Assembly (NCBI GenBank): GCA_021777535.1
Contig: JAJYDN010000004.1
Coordinates: 1-64,000, forward strand
Direction: 5' to 3'
From: Pseudomonadota bacterium
Lineage (GTDB): Bacteria > Pseudomonadota > Gammaproteobacteria > Acidiferrobacterales > Acidiferrobacteraceae
DNA: 64,000 nucleotides
Below, in pieces: positions 37,662 through 46,443 of this stretch. Within the stretch, counting starts at the first letter, position 1. Each line of letters opens with the position of its first letter. The position numbers were made by a program, and so were the translations under genes. The notes under the pieces are model-generated. The model did no database searches. It was given only the letters and a program-made list of their open reading frames with translations, and had not been told where the DNA came from.

Positions 37662-38588
37662 TTACTCGTAGTGACCCGACGCTGCCTTCAGCAGGTGGTA
37701 GGCCACGAGCAACTGCGTTAGCGCAAGTGGATGGGATCTCAGGCGCTCGCCCGTGGTCCCCGTAATGTCGCCGATGCCTTCGTGACGCAAATGATGGTGC
37801 TCGCCCGGGATGTGTTTCCACAAGAGGTCTTCGAGCTGCTTGGCCTTGCTGTCGCTGATGGTGCCGTCGATCTCGAGCCGGTCGACGGGCAGGCCCATGT
37901 CGCGGTCCAGTTCGAGATGGATGCCGTTACCGCTGCCATGCTCAAGAACTTCCGACAGATCCGGATGCGGCAGGGTTGGCCGCAGGATCAGGGAGACGTT
38001 CAGGTGCGCACCGGTTTCTTCCTTCTTGTCCGCAGGCGGCCAGAAGCAAATCACCATGTCGGCCCACTTGCGCTGCGGCCGGATGAAAGCTTCCGAATCC
38101 GGCTCGCGCATCTTCATTTCCTTGGCGACGGCCTCGGCGGTATGACCACGCTTTTGCGTATCCCGCTTCATTTTCCACTGGTAACGCAAGTCTTCCGGCG
38201 GTGCCAGATACAGCTTCACGTCGTAGGAATCGCGCATCGCCTTCGTCGTGTAGCCGAGCAACCCTTCCACGATGATGAACTCTTTCGGCTCGACATAGCT
38301 CGGCGGATCGAAATCGCCGGTGGCGTGGTTGTAATGCGGCTTCAGAATGGGCCTGCCAGCCTTCAAAAGCTCCAGATGCTGCTCGATGATGTCGAGGTAG
38401 TTGCAATCCGGATGCAAAGCCGTGATCTTCTTCTCGGCGCGCTGGACGCGGTTGTAACGGTGGTAATCATCGGTGCAGATCGTCGTGCACCTGTCTTCGC
38501 CAATAACCTTGGCGATACCCCGAGTAATAGTCGTCTTACCGGCGGCTGAATCGCCGACGATCCCTAGGAGGATCGGTCTTTTACGCAT
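37662..38588 (-). CDS. prk: Phosphoribulokinase
   Basis: Makes ribulose-1,5-bisphosphate, the RuBisCO substrate, so it is diagnostic for the Calvin cycle. 308 aa. The P-loop GDSAAGKTT, CTDDYHRYNR and IVEGLLGY motifs are present. This is the proteobacterial, allosteric NADH-activated class by length. The ATG at 38588 is preferred to the GTG before it, with GAGGAG 7 nt upstream. First gene of the operon. I could not find a clear promoter or CbbR site upstream. Confidence 0.97.
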   Translation of the reverse strand: MRKRPILLGIVGDSAAGKTTITRGIAKVIGEDRCTTICTDDYHRYNRVQRAEKKITALHPDCNYLDIIEQHLELLKAGRPILKPHYNHATGDFDPPSYVEPKEFIIVEGLLGYTTKAMRDSYDVKLYLAPPEDLRYQWKMKRDTQKRGHTAEAVAKEMKMREPDSEAFIRPQRKWADMVICFWPPADKKEETGAHLNVSLILRPTLPHPDLSEVLEHGSGNGIHLELDRDMGLPVDRLEIDGTISDSKAKQLEDLLWKHIPGEHHHLRHEGIGDITGTTGERLRSHPLALTQLLVAYHLLKAASGHYE

Positions 38589-38723
38589 CACACTGCTCCT
38601 CGATGAGGTCGAGACGCCACGGCGGGCACCCGCTATGCCCCCATGGTGGCCATCCCACCGCGCACCGTCTGCATTGAATCAAAGTTGTCACCGGCCCTAG
38701 AGTCACGGGACCGCGCAACGATA

Positions 38724-38765
38724 TAAAAAAACCCTTTGGCTGGCAAAGCGCACTCGCCAAGGGGT
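38724..38765 (-). terminator. Rho-independent terminator after the inositol-phosphatase-like gene
   Basis: Minus strand: ACCCCTTGGC and GCCAAAGGGT pair with one mismatch or wobble around a 15-22 nt loop, followed by seven T (TTTTTTTATA). It separates the gene at 38871-39689 from the Calvin operon, so prk must have its own promoter in the 135 bp between. Confidence 0.85.
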
Positions 38766-38870
38766 ACGGGTTCGTAAGCCACGCGCACAAGGCCGCGGGC
38801 CCAAGATAGCTCCTGAGCCGTTCATTTTCGCTCACCCGTGCCCGTTGGGCAATAGCCCCGTCTGCAAACC

Positions 38871-39689
38871 TCAGGCATTGTGCGCAATCCAGGCCCGCCA
38901 GCTTTCGTACAGATCCGGATCCTTGGCCGCGACGGCAGAGCAGCTCGAAAGACGATCGTAAGGGATAGGCTGGGCAGCCAGGGTCTCCGCGACGCCGCCT
39001 GCCTCTGCCAGAATGAGACTGCCAGCCGCGTAATCCCAAAGCTTCTGGCCTCCGTGTAGATACAGATGGAGCCGGCCGGCCGCAAGCCAGCACCAATCGA
39101 GCGCACAGGCGCCGAGGCTGCGCTGGGAGGCATAGGGCGGATCAACGCCAAGGCGCCCGGCCAGGCGCGGCGCAAGACGCTTGAAATCGACCGCGGCGAC
39201 CGACCGCCGCAGCGCACGGTCACCGCGGTTCGTGGCCAGCTCTGCGCCGTTTAGCCAGGCCCCGCCGCCACGGATGGCGGTGAAACATTCGCGCCGGTTC
39301 GGATCATAGACGATGCCCAAGGTGGGTTGGCCGTCTTGCAAAAGAGCCAGGGACACCGCGAAGAATGGCAGCCCGTTGACGAAATTGGTCGTACCGTCGA
39401 CCGGGTCGAGACACCACACGCCGGCTGGCGAGGCCAGCATCTCCGCCTGCATGTCGGCGGTCATCTCCTCGCCCAGGAAGGCGAATTGCGGCCAGCGCCC
39501 GCCCAGCTCGGCACCAAGGCGCGCCTGCACCGCCGTATCCGCAGCGGTCACGAGGCTGCCATCCTCCTTGACAGAGAGCTTTGCGCGGCCGAAGCGCGGC
39601 AGAATTTCCTGATCTGCCGCGTCCATGATGATCTCCCGCAAGAGACGCAGGGCAGGAATGGGCTCGAAGTGCCCGGCAGGCGTAGCCAT
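38871..39689 (-). CDS. Inositol monophosphatase family phosphatase
   Basis: 272 aa. The metal-binding motifs are intact: GEEMTAD, CLDPVDGTTNFVNG and WDYAAGSLILAEAGG. Members dephosphorylate inositol phosphate, 3'-phosphoadenosine nucleotides (CysQ) or sugar bisphosphates; the sequence alone does not decide. The ATG overlaps the upstream stop as TGATG, indicating coupling to the redoxin gene. Confidence 0.85.
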   Translation of the reverse strand: MATPAGHFEPIPALRLLREIIMDAADQEILPRFGRAKLSVKEDGSLVTAADTAVQARLGAELGGRWPQFAFLGEEMTADMQAEMLASPAGVWCLDPVDGTTNFVNGLPFFAVSLALLQDGQPTLGIVYDPNRRECFTAIRGGGAWLNGAELATNRGDRALRRSVAAVDFKRLAPRLAGRLGVDPPYASQRSLGACALDWCWLAAGRLHLYLHGGQKLWDYAAGSLILAEAGGVAETLAAQPIPYDRLSSCSAVAAKDPDLYESWRAWIAHNA

Positions 39690-40252
39690 CAGTGCGCGGC
39701 TTCGCTCGCCCACTTGATCGAACAGCCCATGCTCGGCACCTGCTCTCGGGGACCCTGACCCGTCTCAGCCACCTGCTTCATGGCCTCGAACAGGTCGCGG
39801 CGTGCGCCGGGTACGGCTTCCTTGCGGCTCGCGTCGAGCCGCCCTCTGTACTGAAGCTGAAGGTCTGCATTGAAACCAAAAAAGTCGGGCGTGCAGACCG
39901 CGCCGTAGCTGCGCGCCACTTCCTGCGAAGCGTCGTAGAGATAAGGGAAGGGATAGTGATACTGGGCCGCAATCCGCTTCATGTTATCGAACGAGTCTTC
40001 CTCGTAGTCGGTCGGGTCGTTCGACATGATGGCCACACTGGCGACCCCAAGCGCCCGCAGTTCACGGGTATCGCGGATCAACCTGTCCCGGATGGCCTTC
40101 ACATAGGGGCAGTGATTGCAGATAAACATGACCAGCAGCCCGCGGGGGCCCCGCACATCCGCCAGCCGCGTGATGCGCCCGTCCGTGCTCGGGAGCGCAA
40201 AATCGGGTGCGGACCAGCCGAAATCGCACACCGGTGTTTGCGTACTGACCAT
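39689..40252 (-). CDS. Thioredoxin-fold redoxin (AhpC/TSA-like)
   Basis: 187 aa, no signal peptide. The motif ICNHCPYVKAIRDRL supplies a CxxC, followed by SNDPTDYEEDSFDNM and the cis-Pro region VCTPDFFGFN. This matches small cytoplasmic redoxins of the AhpC/TSA superfamily whose substrates are unknown. Coupled with the downstream phosphatase-like gene. Confidence 0.85.
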   Translation of the reverse strand: MVSTQTPVCDFGWSAPDFALPSTDGRITRLADVRGPRGLLVMFICNHCPYVKAIRDRLIRDTRELRALGVASVAIMSNDPTDYEEDSFDNMKRIAAQYHYPFPYLYDASQEVARSYGAVCTPDFFGFNADLQLQYRGRLDASRKEAVPGARRDLFEAMKQVAETGQGPREQVPSMGCSIKWASEAAH

Positions 40253-40324
40253 ATGACCTCACTTCCGGACTCAAAAACAGCGCTGCATTATGGCACATTC
40301 GCACAGGGCGCTGTCTATACCGCA

Positions 40325-40361
40325 ATCGGGCCTTTGACCTCTTCTATCAAGCGGAAAGGCC
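40325..40361 (-). terminator. Hairpin downstream of the chemosensory operon
   Basis: CGGGCCTTT and AAAGGCCCG pair perfectly over 9 bp with a 19-nt loop, 26 nt after the last CheW-like stop. No T-run follows, so it may act with Rho or only protect the 3' end. Confidence 0.4.
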
Positions 40362-40386
40362 CGTACGGACGCCGCGGCGCGGATCC

Positions 40387-40845
40387 TCATGTCGTCTTGG
40401 CGGGATAGAAAAGTTCGCGGATGGTGGTGAGATTGGGTATCGCGGCAGGGCGGCCATCCAGCACCAGAGTCACCGAAAAGAGCGGATTTTCGTTTCCGGT
40501 ATTCGTCATCAGCGCCATCGCGTCATCCAATACCCGCGGCTGCGGTTCGGCGCTTGTCAAAATGGCGAAGAACTCTCCGGCGTTGCGGCCGGCCAGCGGA
40601 TAAAACACCGCGACCCTCGAGCGGCTGTTCGCTTCGATGCCTTCGCTCCAGAGTTTCGTGATATCGCATACAGTAACCGGCCGTGAACGCCAGTTGATGA
40701 GGCCGGTGATCCACGGCGGCGCAAGCGGCTGCTCGACGACATCCCGCAGCGTGATGATTTCAGCCACGAGCGCGCTCGGCAACAGCAGGGACCGCTCGCC
40801 TATCGGCAGCAGCAGACCATGTACACGGTCATTGCGCATGGCCAT
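40387..40845 (-). CDS. CheW-like protein (ChpC-type)
   Basis: 152 aa with a CheW fold: LLLPIGERSLLLPSALVAEIITL at the N-terminus and WITGLINWRSRPVTVCDI in the centre. It corresponds in position to ChpC, which lies downstream of ChpA in Pseudomonas. It probably links the ChpA kinase to receptors or branches of the pathway. Its start overlaps the upstream CheW-like stop. Confidence 0.78.
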   Translation of the reverse strand: MAMRNDRVHGLLLPIGERSLLLPSALVAEIITLRDVVEQPLAPPWITGLINWRSRPVTVCDITKLWSEGIEANSRSRVAVFYPLAGRNAGEFFAILTSAEPQPRVLDDAMALMTNTGNENPLFSVTLVLDGRPAAIPNLTTIRELFYPAKTT

Positions 40846-41293
40846 GGCGGCGCTCCTCGTAAAGAAGATGGGCGATCAGGCCCCTTGTGGAAAACACCAG
40901 TGTCAGCGTCCCCGTCTCCATTGCGGCCGCGTCAAAGAGTGGCTCGCCACCAGGCGGCAACGGCCCCAGGGGGAAAAACGGCTCGACACGAAGATGATCG
41001 ACCGGCACGAGCCGCAAGTCGTCCACCAGAATGCCGACACCGTGTTCAGCAGTGTTCAGGAAGATCGCGCGCGTCCACGGAGCATCGGCGACCGGTTCCA
41101 TATCCGCATCGAGGGAAAACGCTGGCCATGCCACCCCCTGGACGACACGCTGCGCAGCCGCAAGCCCGACCGGCTTCACCAGCATATTCTCCCTGGGCTC
41201 GATCACAAGCAGCGGTGTATTGGCGAGGAAAAACGTGCTGCTGCCCATACGCAGCTCGATATAGTGACGGATCGGCGCGCCAGGTGGGTTCAT
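40829..41293 (-). CDS. Divergent CheW-like protein downstream of ChpA
   Basis: 154 aa. RHYIELRMGSSTFFLANTPLL at the N-terminus and GILVDDLRLVPVD later resemble CheW subdomains, but the signature is weak. Its ATG overlaps the chpA stop by 4 nt. It takes the place where the CheB-like ChpB lies in Pseudomonas, but it has no methylesterase motif. Confidence 0.55.
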   Translation of the reverse strand: MNPPGAPIRHYIELRMGSSTFFLANTPLLVIEPRENMLVKPVGLAAAQRVVQGVAWPAFSLDADMEPVADAPWTRAIFLNTAEHGVGILVDDLRLVPVDHLRVEPFFPLGPLPPGGEPLFDAAAMETGTLTLVFSTRGLIAHLLYEERRHGHAQ

Positions 41294-44200
41294 GCGCGGC
41301 CCCTTTCCAGAAGTTCATTGATGTGTCTGCATACATCGTCTTCCTGGTAGGGCTTGCCCAGGTAAAGATCCACACCGAGACTCAGTGCCCGCTCACGGTG
41401 TTTATCGCCTGAACGGGAGGTAATCATGATGATCGGAATATGCCGCATTTGCGCGTCCCCGCGCACGCGCGTGGTGAATTCGTAGCCGTCCATGCGGGGC
41501 ATTTCGATGTCGACCAGCATGATATCGGCAGGATGCTCGCGCAACTGCTCGAGTGCATCGACGCCGTCTTTCGCCGTCATCACATCGAAGCCCTGTTTCT
41601 GCAGGAACCGGCTCGTCACTTTGCGTACCGTGAGCGAGTCATCCACGACCAGCACAACACGGCGGCGGACCTGTTCGGCGGCTTCTGGTTCCACCGGTAC
41701 CGGTACCATCTTCACGACATCTTCGTCGACCCAGAGTCCCGGAATATCCAGAATCAGGATGACCCGCCCGTCGCCGAGGATGGTCGCGCCGAGCAATCCA
41801 CGAATTTCGGCGAGCTGCGGCCCAAGCGACTTGACCACCACTTCGCGCGTGCCGAACAAGGCACTGACGGCCACCGCGACTTCGCGGTTATCGAGACGCA
41901 GGAGAAGAACGGGCACCTTGCGCTGCACGAGCGATGCCGATGCCACACCAAGGCGCAGACCCAGATCCATGAAGGGGTAATCCTGTCCGCCATAGCGCAG
42001 GGTCTTCTGGGCTCCGGTCATGGCGTCCTCTATGGCAGAGCTTGGCGCTTCGACGATATTGACGATCGCGGCCAATGGAATGGCGAACATCTGGTCGCCG
42101 CATCCCACCATCAGGGCCTGCGTGATCGACAGCGTGAGGGGCAGGCGGATGGTGAACGTCGTGCCCCGGCCTTTGTGCGTTTCGACCGTAATGGCGCCGC
42201 CAAGTTTTTTCACCTCATTGTGTACGACGTCCATGCCCACACCGCGCCCGGACAAATGCGTGATGGTGGCCGCCGTGGAGAACCCGGGCAACAGGATGAA
42301 CTGGACGATCTGTTCGTCCGTGAGAACGGCATCCACGGGCATCAGTTCGCGCTCGATCGCCTTCGTGCGTATGCGCTCGACGTTCAGGCCCTGCCCATCG
42401 TCGCTGAAGCGGATCACGATCTCGCCGCTTTCATGCAACGTCTCGATGCGGATGGTGCCGGCGGGTGGCTTGCCGAGACGCGCCCGCTCGGCGACCCCTT
42501 CGAGACCGTGGTCTAAGGCATTGCGGACCATATGCTCGAAAGGTCCGATCATGCGCTCGAGCAGGTGCCGGTCGAGCTCGACTTCCGCCCCCGACAATAC
42601 AAGCTCGGCCTTCTTGTTGAGTTCCTGCGCGGTCTGCCGGACGATCTGGCGCAGCCTATGTGCCTGCGTCGCGAAGCTGACCATCCGCGTACGCATCAGA
42701 CCTTCCTGCAGTTCGGTGTTCACGCGCGCCTGCTGCTGCAGTACCACTTCCGCCTGACTTACCACCGCATCGAGAGTCCCATGCACGGTGATCAAGTCGT
42801 GCATGTTTTCCGTGAGACCGCGCGTAAGCTGCTGCAACCGGGTATACCGGTCGAACTCCAGAGGATCAAAATCGGCTAATTGGATGTTCTCGCCGACAGC
42901 CGCCCGGAAACCGATCTGCGATTCCGCCTGGATTTCGAGTTCGCGGATCTGGTCGCGAAAGCGCCTCACGTTTCCACTCATCTCCGCCAGATGCTCGCGC
43001 AGGCGGAAAATCTGCTGCTCCATGCGCGATCGGGCGATACTGACCTCGCCCGCATAATTGACGAGCCGATCGAGCAGCGCGGTCTTTACGCGGACCTGGC
43101 TCGTCGTATCCGGACGGAATACCTCTTCGTCCGGCGCCGCAGCCGGCGCCGTGGTGGGCGCCGCCGCGGCACCGGCCGGGCTTTCGTTCAACTGGGAGAG
43201 CAGGTTTCGTTCGCGATCGACATCGGCTGGCGGCCGTTTGTCGATAAACGCCTGATAGAGATCGTCGAGACGCGCGACCGCTTCGTCCAGTACATCCATG
43301 AGACGCTCATCGCGGTTGACGCTGCCGTCTTCCACGCGCCGCAAGAGATCCTCAGTGGCGTGACTGACCTCACCGACCGTGATGGCCCCCGCCATGCGGG
43401 CAGCGCCTTTCAGGGTGTGCAAGATGCGCTTTAGGTCGCTCAGATGCAAATCGTTGGAGACGTTGCTGCGCCACAACGCAAGGGCAGAGCCCAGATTGTC
43501 GAGCAGATCGCGGGCCTCGTCCCTGAAAATCTCGCGCAGCTCCGGATCGATTTCCTGTGCATCCTGGACGCTCGACGGGATCTCGGGCAGAAGCGGCGCC
43601 AGAGCCGGCTTTTCGGCCGCGGGCGCTGTTGGCGCCTCCTGGACGGCGCCCCCTGGCTCCGCACCGGCCTCGGAGAATCCTGAATCCTTTTGCTGCCACC
43701 AGGTAATGGATCGATCAGCAGCGCCCGCGCCGACGAGGCGCTCGAGACGCGCCTCGAGAGACAAGAACTCCGTTCTCAACGGCGTCTCCTGCAAATCCGC
43801 CAGGAAACGGGTCACGAGCTCCACAAACGCCGCAATGGTGGCGATCCCCTCGCGATCGAGGACTTCATCGCGCGATGCCACGGCCTGGAAGTAGCGTTCG
43901 AGCGCGGCGCCGCTGTCGGCCATTGCGAGCAGGGCCACCGACCGGGCACTTCCATGCAATGTATGCGCGGCCCGCAAAAGCGGCGCCGTGACAGGACTCC
44001 CCTCGCCCTGCTCGGCTGCAGCCTGCAGAATGGCGAGGTGATCGCGCATTTCGGTGACAAAGATATCCCGCAGCAGCGGATCGTTATCGAGAATGGAGCT
44101 CGCGCCCGATGGTACCGGCACGGTGGCCGTCGCGGCGGCAGCCGGCTCCTCGAGGGTACCCGCCTTATCAAGCGGTTCACGCGCAGACTTGGGCGCACTT

Positions 44201-46422
44201 TCCAAAACGCTTATCAGATCTTCGGGCGGCGCCTTTGCAGACACAGAGATGGGGCTTGCGGCAACCGGCTCCAGCGGCACCGGCCGATTGTCGGCAAGGG
44301 CCTGCAGTCCGGCGCGCAGGCTCGCCATTTCGGGCATGGGACCATCGTGCTCGAGCGCATCCACCCAATGCTGAACACAGGCATGCGCGAATCCCACCCA
44401 GCGGACGATGTCGTCGGTCGACGCCAACTGGCGGGCACGCACCCGGTTCAACAGAGATTCGGCATCGAAGGCGAGCTCGGCGATCTCACCGGCCTCGACC
44501 ATGCGGCCACTACCCTTCAGGGTATGGAAGGCGCGTCGCGCCACGATCACTGCCTCTTCGTTGTCGCGCTGCGCCTGCCACTGCGGCATGCTCTCGTCGA
44601 GCTGGCGGAGCGCTTCGTGGGCATCCTCCAGAAACACCGGGAGGATCTCCGGGTCGATCGGGGGACGCGCACCGGCTGCGGCCCGCGCCGACACGGGCAC
44701 CGAACCTGCAGGCGGCGCCGTATCGGGCCCCATGGCCGCTTGCAGACTTGCCACCACCGCCGCGAGCCTCTCCGCAGGCAAGGGGTGGCCGCGCTCGAGG
44801 CCGGTCACCTGTGCCTCCAGCGCACCGACACCAATCGCCACCGCCTCGGCGCGCGCAGGCGACAGCGGCACGTCTCCGGTCGCCAACCGCGCAAGCAGCT
44901 CACCCAGATGCTGGGCCACGCCGGCGGCCGGCGGATCACCGGCAACCTGGAACGCGGCCCCCACCTGACCCGCGAGCGCCGGCAAACTCTCGATCAGCGA
45001 AAACTGTCCGGCGTCAGCCAGGAAGGCCGTAAACTGTGTCTCCAGGCTCTGGAGGTTGACGCGTATCTCCGCACCAAGGGATCCGATGAGGCGCTGCATC
45101 TCGTACTCGCTGAGCGTGCCTTCGGATATCTCGATACCGCCCATGTCGGCCGGCACCGCATAGAGGGCCTGCAGGGCGCGCCGGCGGTCTTCCACCGGTC
45201 CCCGCCAGCCCACCCGCCCCGTTGGAATCTCGTGGATGGCGGATTCGACCTGCAGAAGCGCCTGCGCCATGGTCATGGCGGCAAGGGAGGATCTGTCTAC
45301 ATGACCTTCATCCAGCGCGCGGCAAAGATCCCGAAGATCGCCAGCCAAATCTTGCAGCGGAGCGATGCTGAGCGTCCCGAAGGTTTTGGCCATCTTGTCC
45401 AGCCGCTGCGCGAGTTGCTCGGCAATCGCGTGACCGTCCTTGGCATCGAAATAACCTGACAGCAGTTCCTGGGCGAGGTGGACCTCCTGCTCAAGCGCGC
45501 TCGTCACGGAACGCAGCGCATCGAGGGCCGCCACCGGATAGGCGTCTTCCGCAATCGTGAGGCCAAACGCCTCGCGGATGGCATCCGCATCCGCCCCCGT
45601 TGCCGTACTCTGACTGATCGCGAACAGCATTTCCCGGCTGAGCCGTTCGTAGGTTGCGCGGGCGCTTGCCTTGTCCTGACCGTCTGCACTGCGTTTGAGC
45701 TGCTGGTCGAGGCGCCCGAACATCTTCTTGTGCTCAAGCGCAGGCGGATTCTCTGCGGCCACGATGTCAACGAAGGCGGTGGCGATCCACAGGCACTGGG
45801 CTGCGGGCATGAAGGCCGCTTGCGCACCCCAACTGGCGAAATAAGGCTTCAATTGCGCAAGTACCGCCGCATCGGCCTTCTTTAGCCACTGCACGAGAAG
45901 CGCCTGAAATGCCGCACGCTGCTCGAGGAAGGCGTGCCCGAGCGCCGCCTCGTCGGTAACTGCCGGGCGCGGCGAGCGGACATCGAGGTTTGGGGAGAAA
46001 ATAGAAAACATGTCTGCCGGGGGCAACCCGCGCGCGGCGCGCAGGTCATTCAGAAGCGGCAGGCAGATTTGGGCGAGAACACCCCGCCGGGATTGCGCGG
46101 CGTCGAGCACATCGGGCATCGACAGAACGAACCTGACCAGCGGCTCGAGACGCGCCGGGCTCGGTGCGTCGGCGCTCGCGAGCAGCTCCTCCGCCAAGGC
46201 CTCGGCTTCACCGATCAGTTCGGCCAGGTTGTCGAACTCGACCATCTTCAGGGTGCCAGCTATCTGGTGCAGATAGCTGGCACAGAGCCGGAGCCTCGCA
46301 TCGTCGGCGCGGTTTTCCGTGAAGGCCTCAAGCGCCTGGCGCGCCTTTTTCAGAGTCTCATCGATCTCCTCTTTGACCCAGCCGAGAGTCCCCAGATCGA
46401 CGCTGCTTGTGGTGGCCATCAT
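41290..46422 (-). CDS. chpA: Hybrid chemosensory histidine kinase ChpA/PilL
   Basis: 1710 aa. Four histidine-phosphotransfer-like modules are visible: HQIAGTLKM near the N-terminus, HTLKGSGRM, HTLHGSARS and HTLKGAARM. Next are a CheA dimerisation region and an ATPase domain (MVRNALDHGLE, FSDDGQGL, GRGVGMDVV), a CheW domain, and a C-terminal receiver (VLVVDDSLTVRK, LVDIEMPRMDG). It relays signals from PilJ to PilG and PilH to control type IV pilus extension and retraction. Shorter than Pseudomonas ChpA, with fewer Hpt modules. Confidence 0.94.
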   Translation of the reverse strand: MMATTSSVDLGTLGWVKEEIDETLKKARQALEAFTENRADDARLRLCASYLHQIAGTLKMVEFDNLAELIGEAEALAEELLASADAPSPARLEPLVRFVLSMPDVLDAAQSRRGVLAQICLPLLNDLRAARGLPPADMFSIFSPNLDVRSPRPAVTDEAALGHAFLEQRAAFQALLVQWLKKADAAVLAQLKPYFASWGAQAAFMPAAQCLWIATAFVDIVAAENPPALEHKKMFGRLDQQLKRSADGQDKASARATYERLSREMLFAISQSTATGADADAIREAFGLTIAEDAYPVAALDALRSVTSALEQEVHLAQELLSGYFDAKDGHAIAEQLAQRLDKMAKTFGTLSIAPLQDLAGDLRDLCRALDEGHVDRSSLAAMTMAQALLQVESAIHEIPTGRVGWRGPVEDRRRALQALYAVPADMGGIEISEGTLSEYEMQRLIGSLGAEIRVNLQSLETQFTAFLADAGQFSLIESLPALAGQVGAAFQVAGDPPAAGVAQHLGELLARLATGDVPLSPARAEAVAIGVGALEAQVTGLERGHPLPAERLAAVVASLQAAMGPDTAPPAGSVPVSARAAAGARPPIDPEILPVFLEDAHEALRQLDESMPQWQAQRDNEEAVIVARRAFHTLKGSGRMVEAGEIAELAFDAESLLNRVRARQLASTDDIVRWVGFAHACVQHWVDALEHDGPMPEMASLRAGLQALADNRPVPLEPVAASPISVSAKAPPEDLISVLESAPKSAREPLDKAGTLEEPAAAATATVPVPSGASSILDNDPLLRDIFVTEMRDHLAILQAAAEQGEGSPVTAPLLRAAHTLHGSARSVALLAMADSGAALERYFQAVASRDEVLDREGIATIAAFVELVTRFLADLQETPLRTEFLSLEARLERLVGAGAADRSITWWQQKDSGFSEAGAEPGGAVQEAPTAPAAEKPALAPLLPEIPSSVQDAQEIDPELREIFRDEARDLLDNLGSALALWRSNVSNDLHLSDLKRILHTLKGAARMAGAITVGEVSHATEDLLRRVEDGSVNRDERLMDVLDEAVARLDDLYQAFIDKRPPADVDRERNLLSQLNESPAGAAAAPTTAPAAAPDEEVFRPDTTSQVRVKTALLDRLVNYAGEVSIARSRMEQQIFRLREHLAEMSGNVRRFRDQIRELEIQAESQIGFRAAVGENIQLADFDPLEFDRYTRLQQLTRGLTENMHDLITVHGTLDAVVSQAEVVLQQQARVNTELQEGLMRTRMVSFATQAHRLRQIVRQTAQELNKKAELVLSGAEVELDRHLLERMIGPFEHMVRNALDHGLEGVAERARLGKPPAGTIRIETLHESGEIVIRFSDDGQGLNVERIRTKAIERELMPVDAVLTDEQIVQFILLPGFSTAATITHLSGRGVGMDVVHNEVKKLGGAITVETHKGRGTTFTIRLPLTLSITQALMVGCGDQMFAIPLAAIVNIVEAPSSAIEDAMTGAQKTLRYGGQDYPFMDLGLRLGVASASLVQRKVPVLLLRLDNREVAVAVSALFGTREVVVKSLGPQLAEIRGLLGATILGDGRVILILDIPGLWVDEDVVKMVPVPVEPEAAEQVRRRVVLVVDDSLTVRKVTSRFLQKQGFDVMTAKDGVDALEQLREHPADIMLVDIEMPRMDGYEFTTRVRGDAQMRHIPIIMITSRSGDKHRERALSLGVDLYLGKPYQEDDVCRHINELLERGRA

Positions 46423-46443
46423 CCCCCCGGTCTAAGCCAGGTC

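Noticed and set aside
38589-38723. CbbR (LysR-type) operator upstream of prk
   Set aside because: A TTGATTCAA-like patch exists, but no convincing T-N11-A pair or promoter could be defined.
43690-45459. 589-codon open frame on the plus strand inside chpA
   Set aside because: Antisense frame caused by high GC; its product is rich in Arg, His and Gly with no domain, while the minus-strand frame has clear CheA/Hpt motifs.
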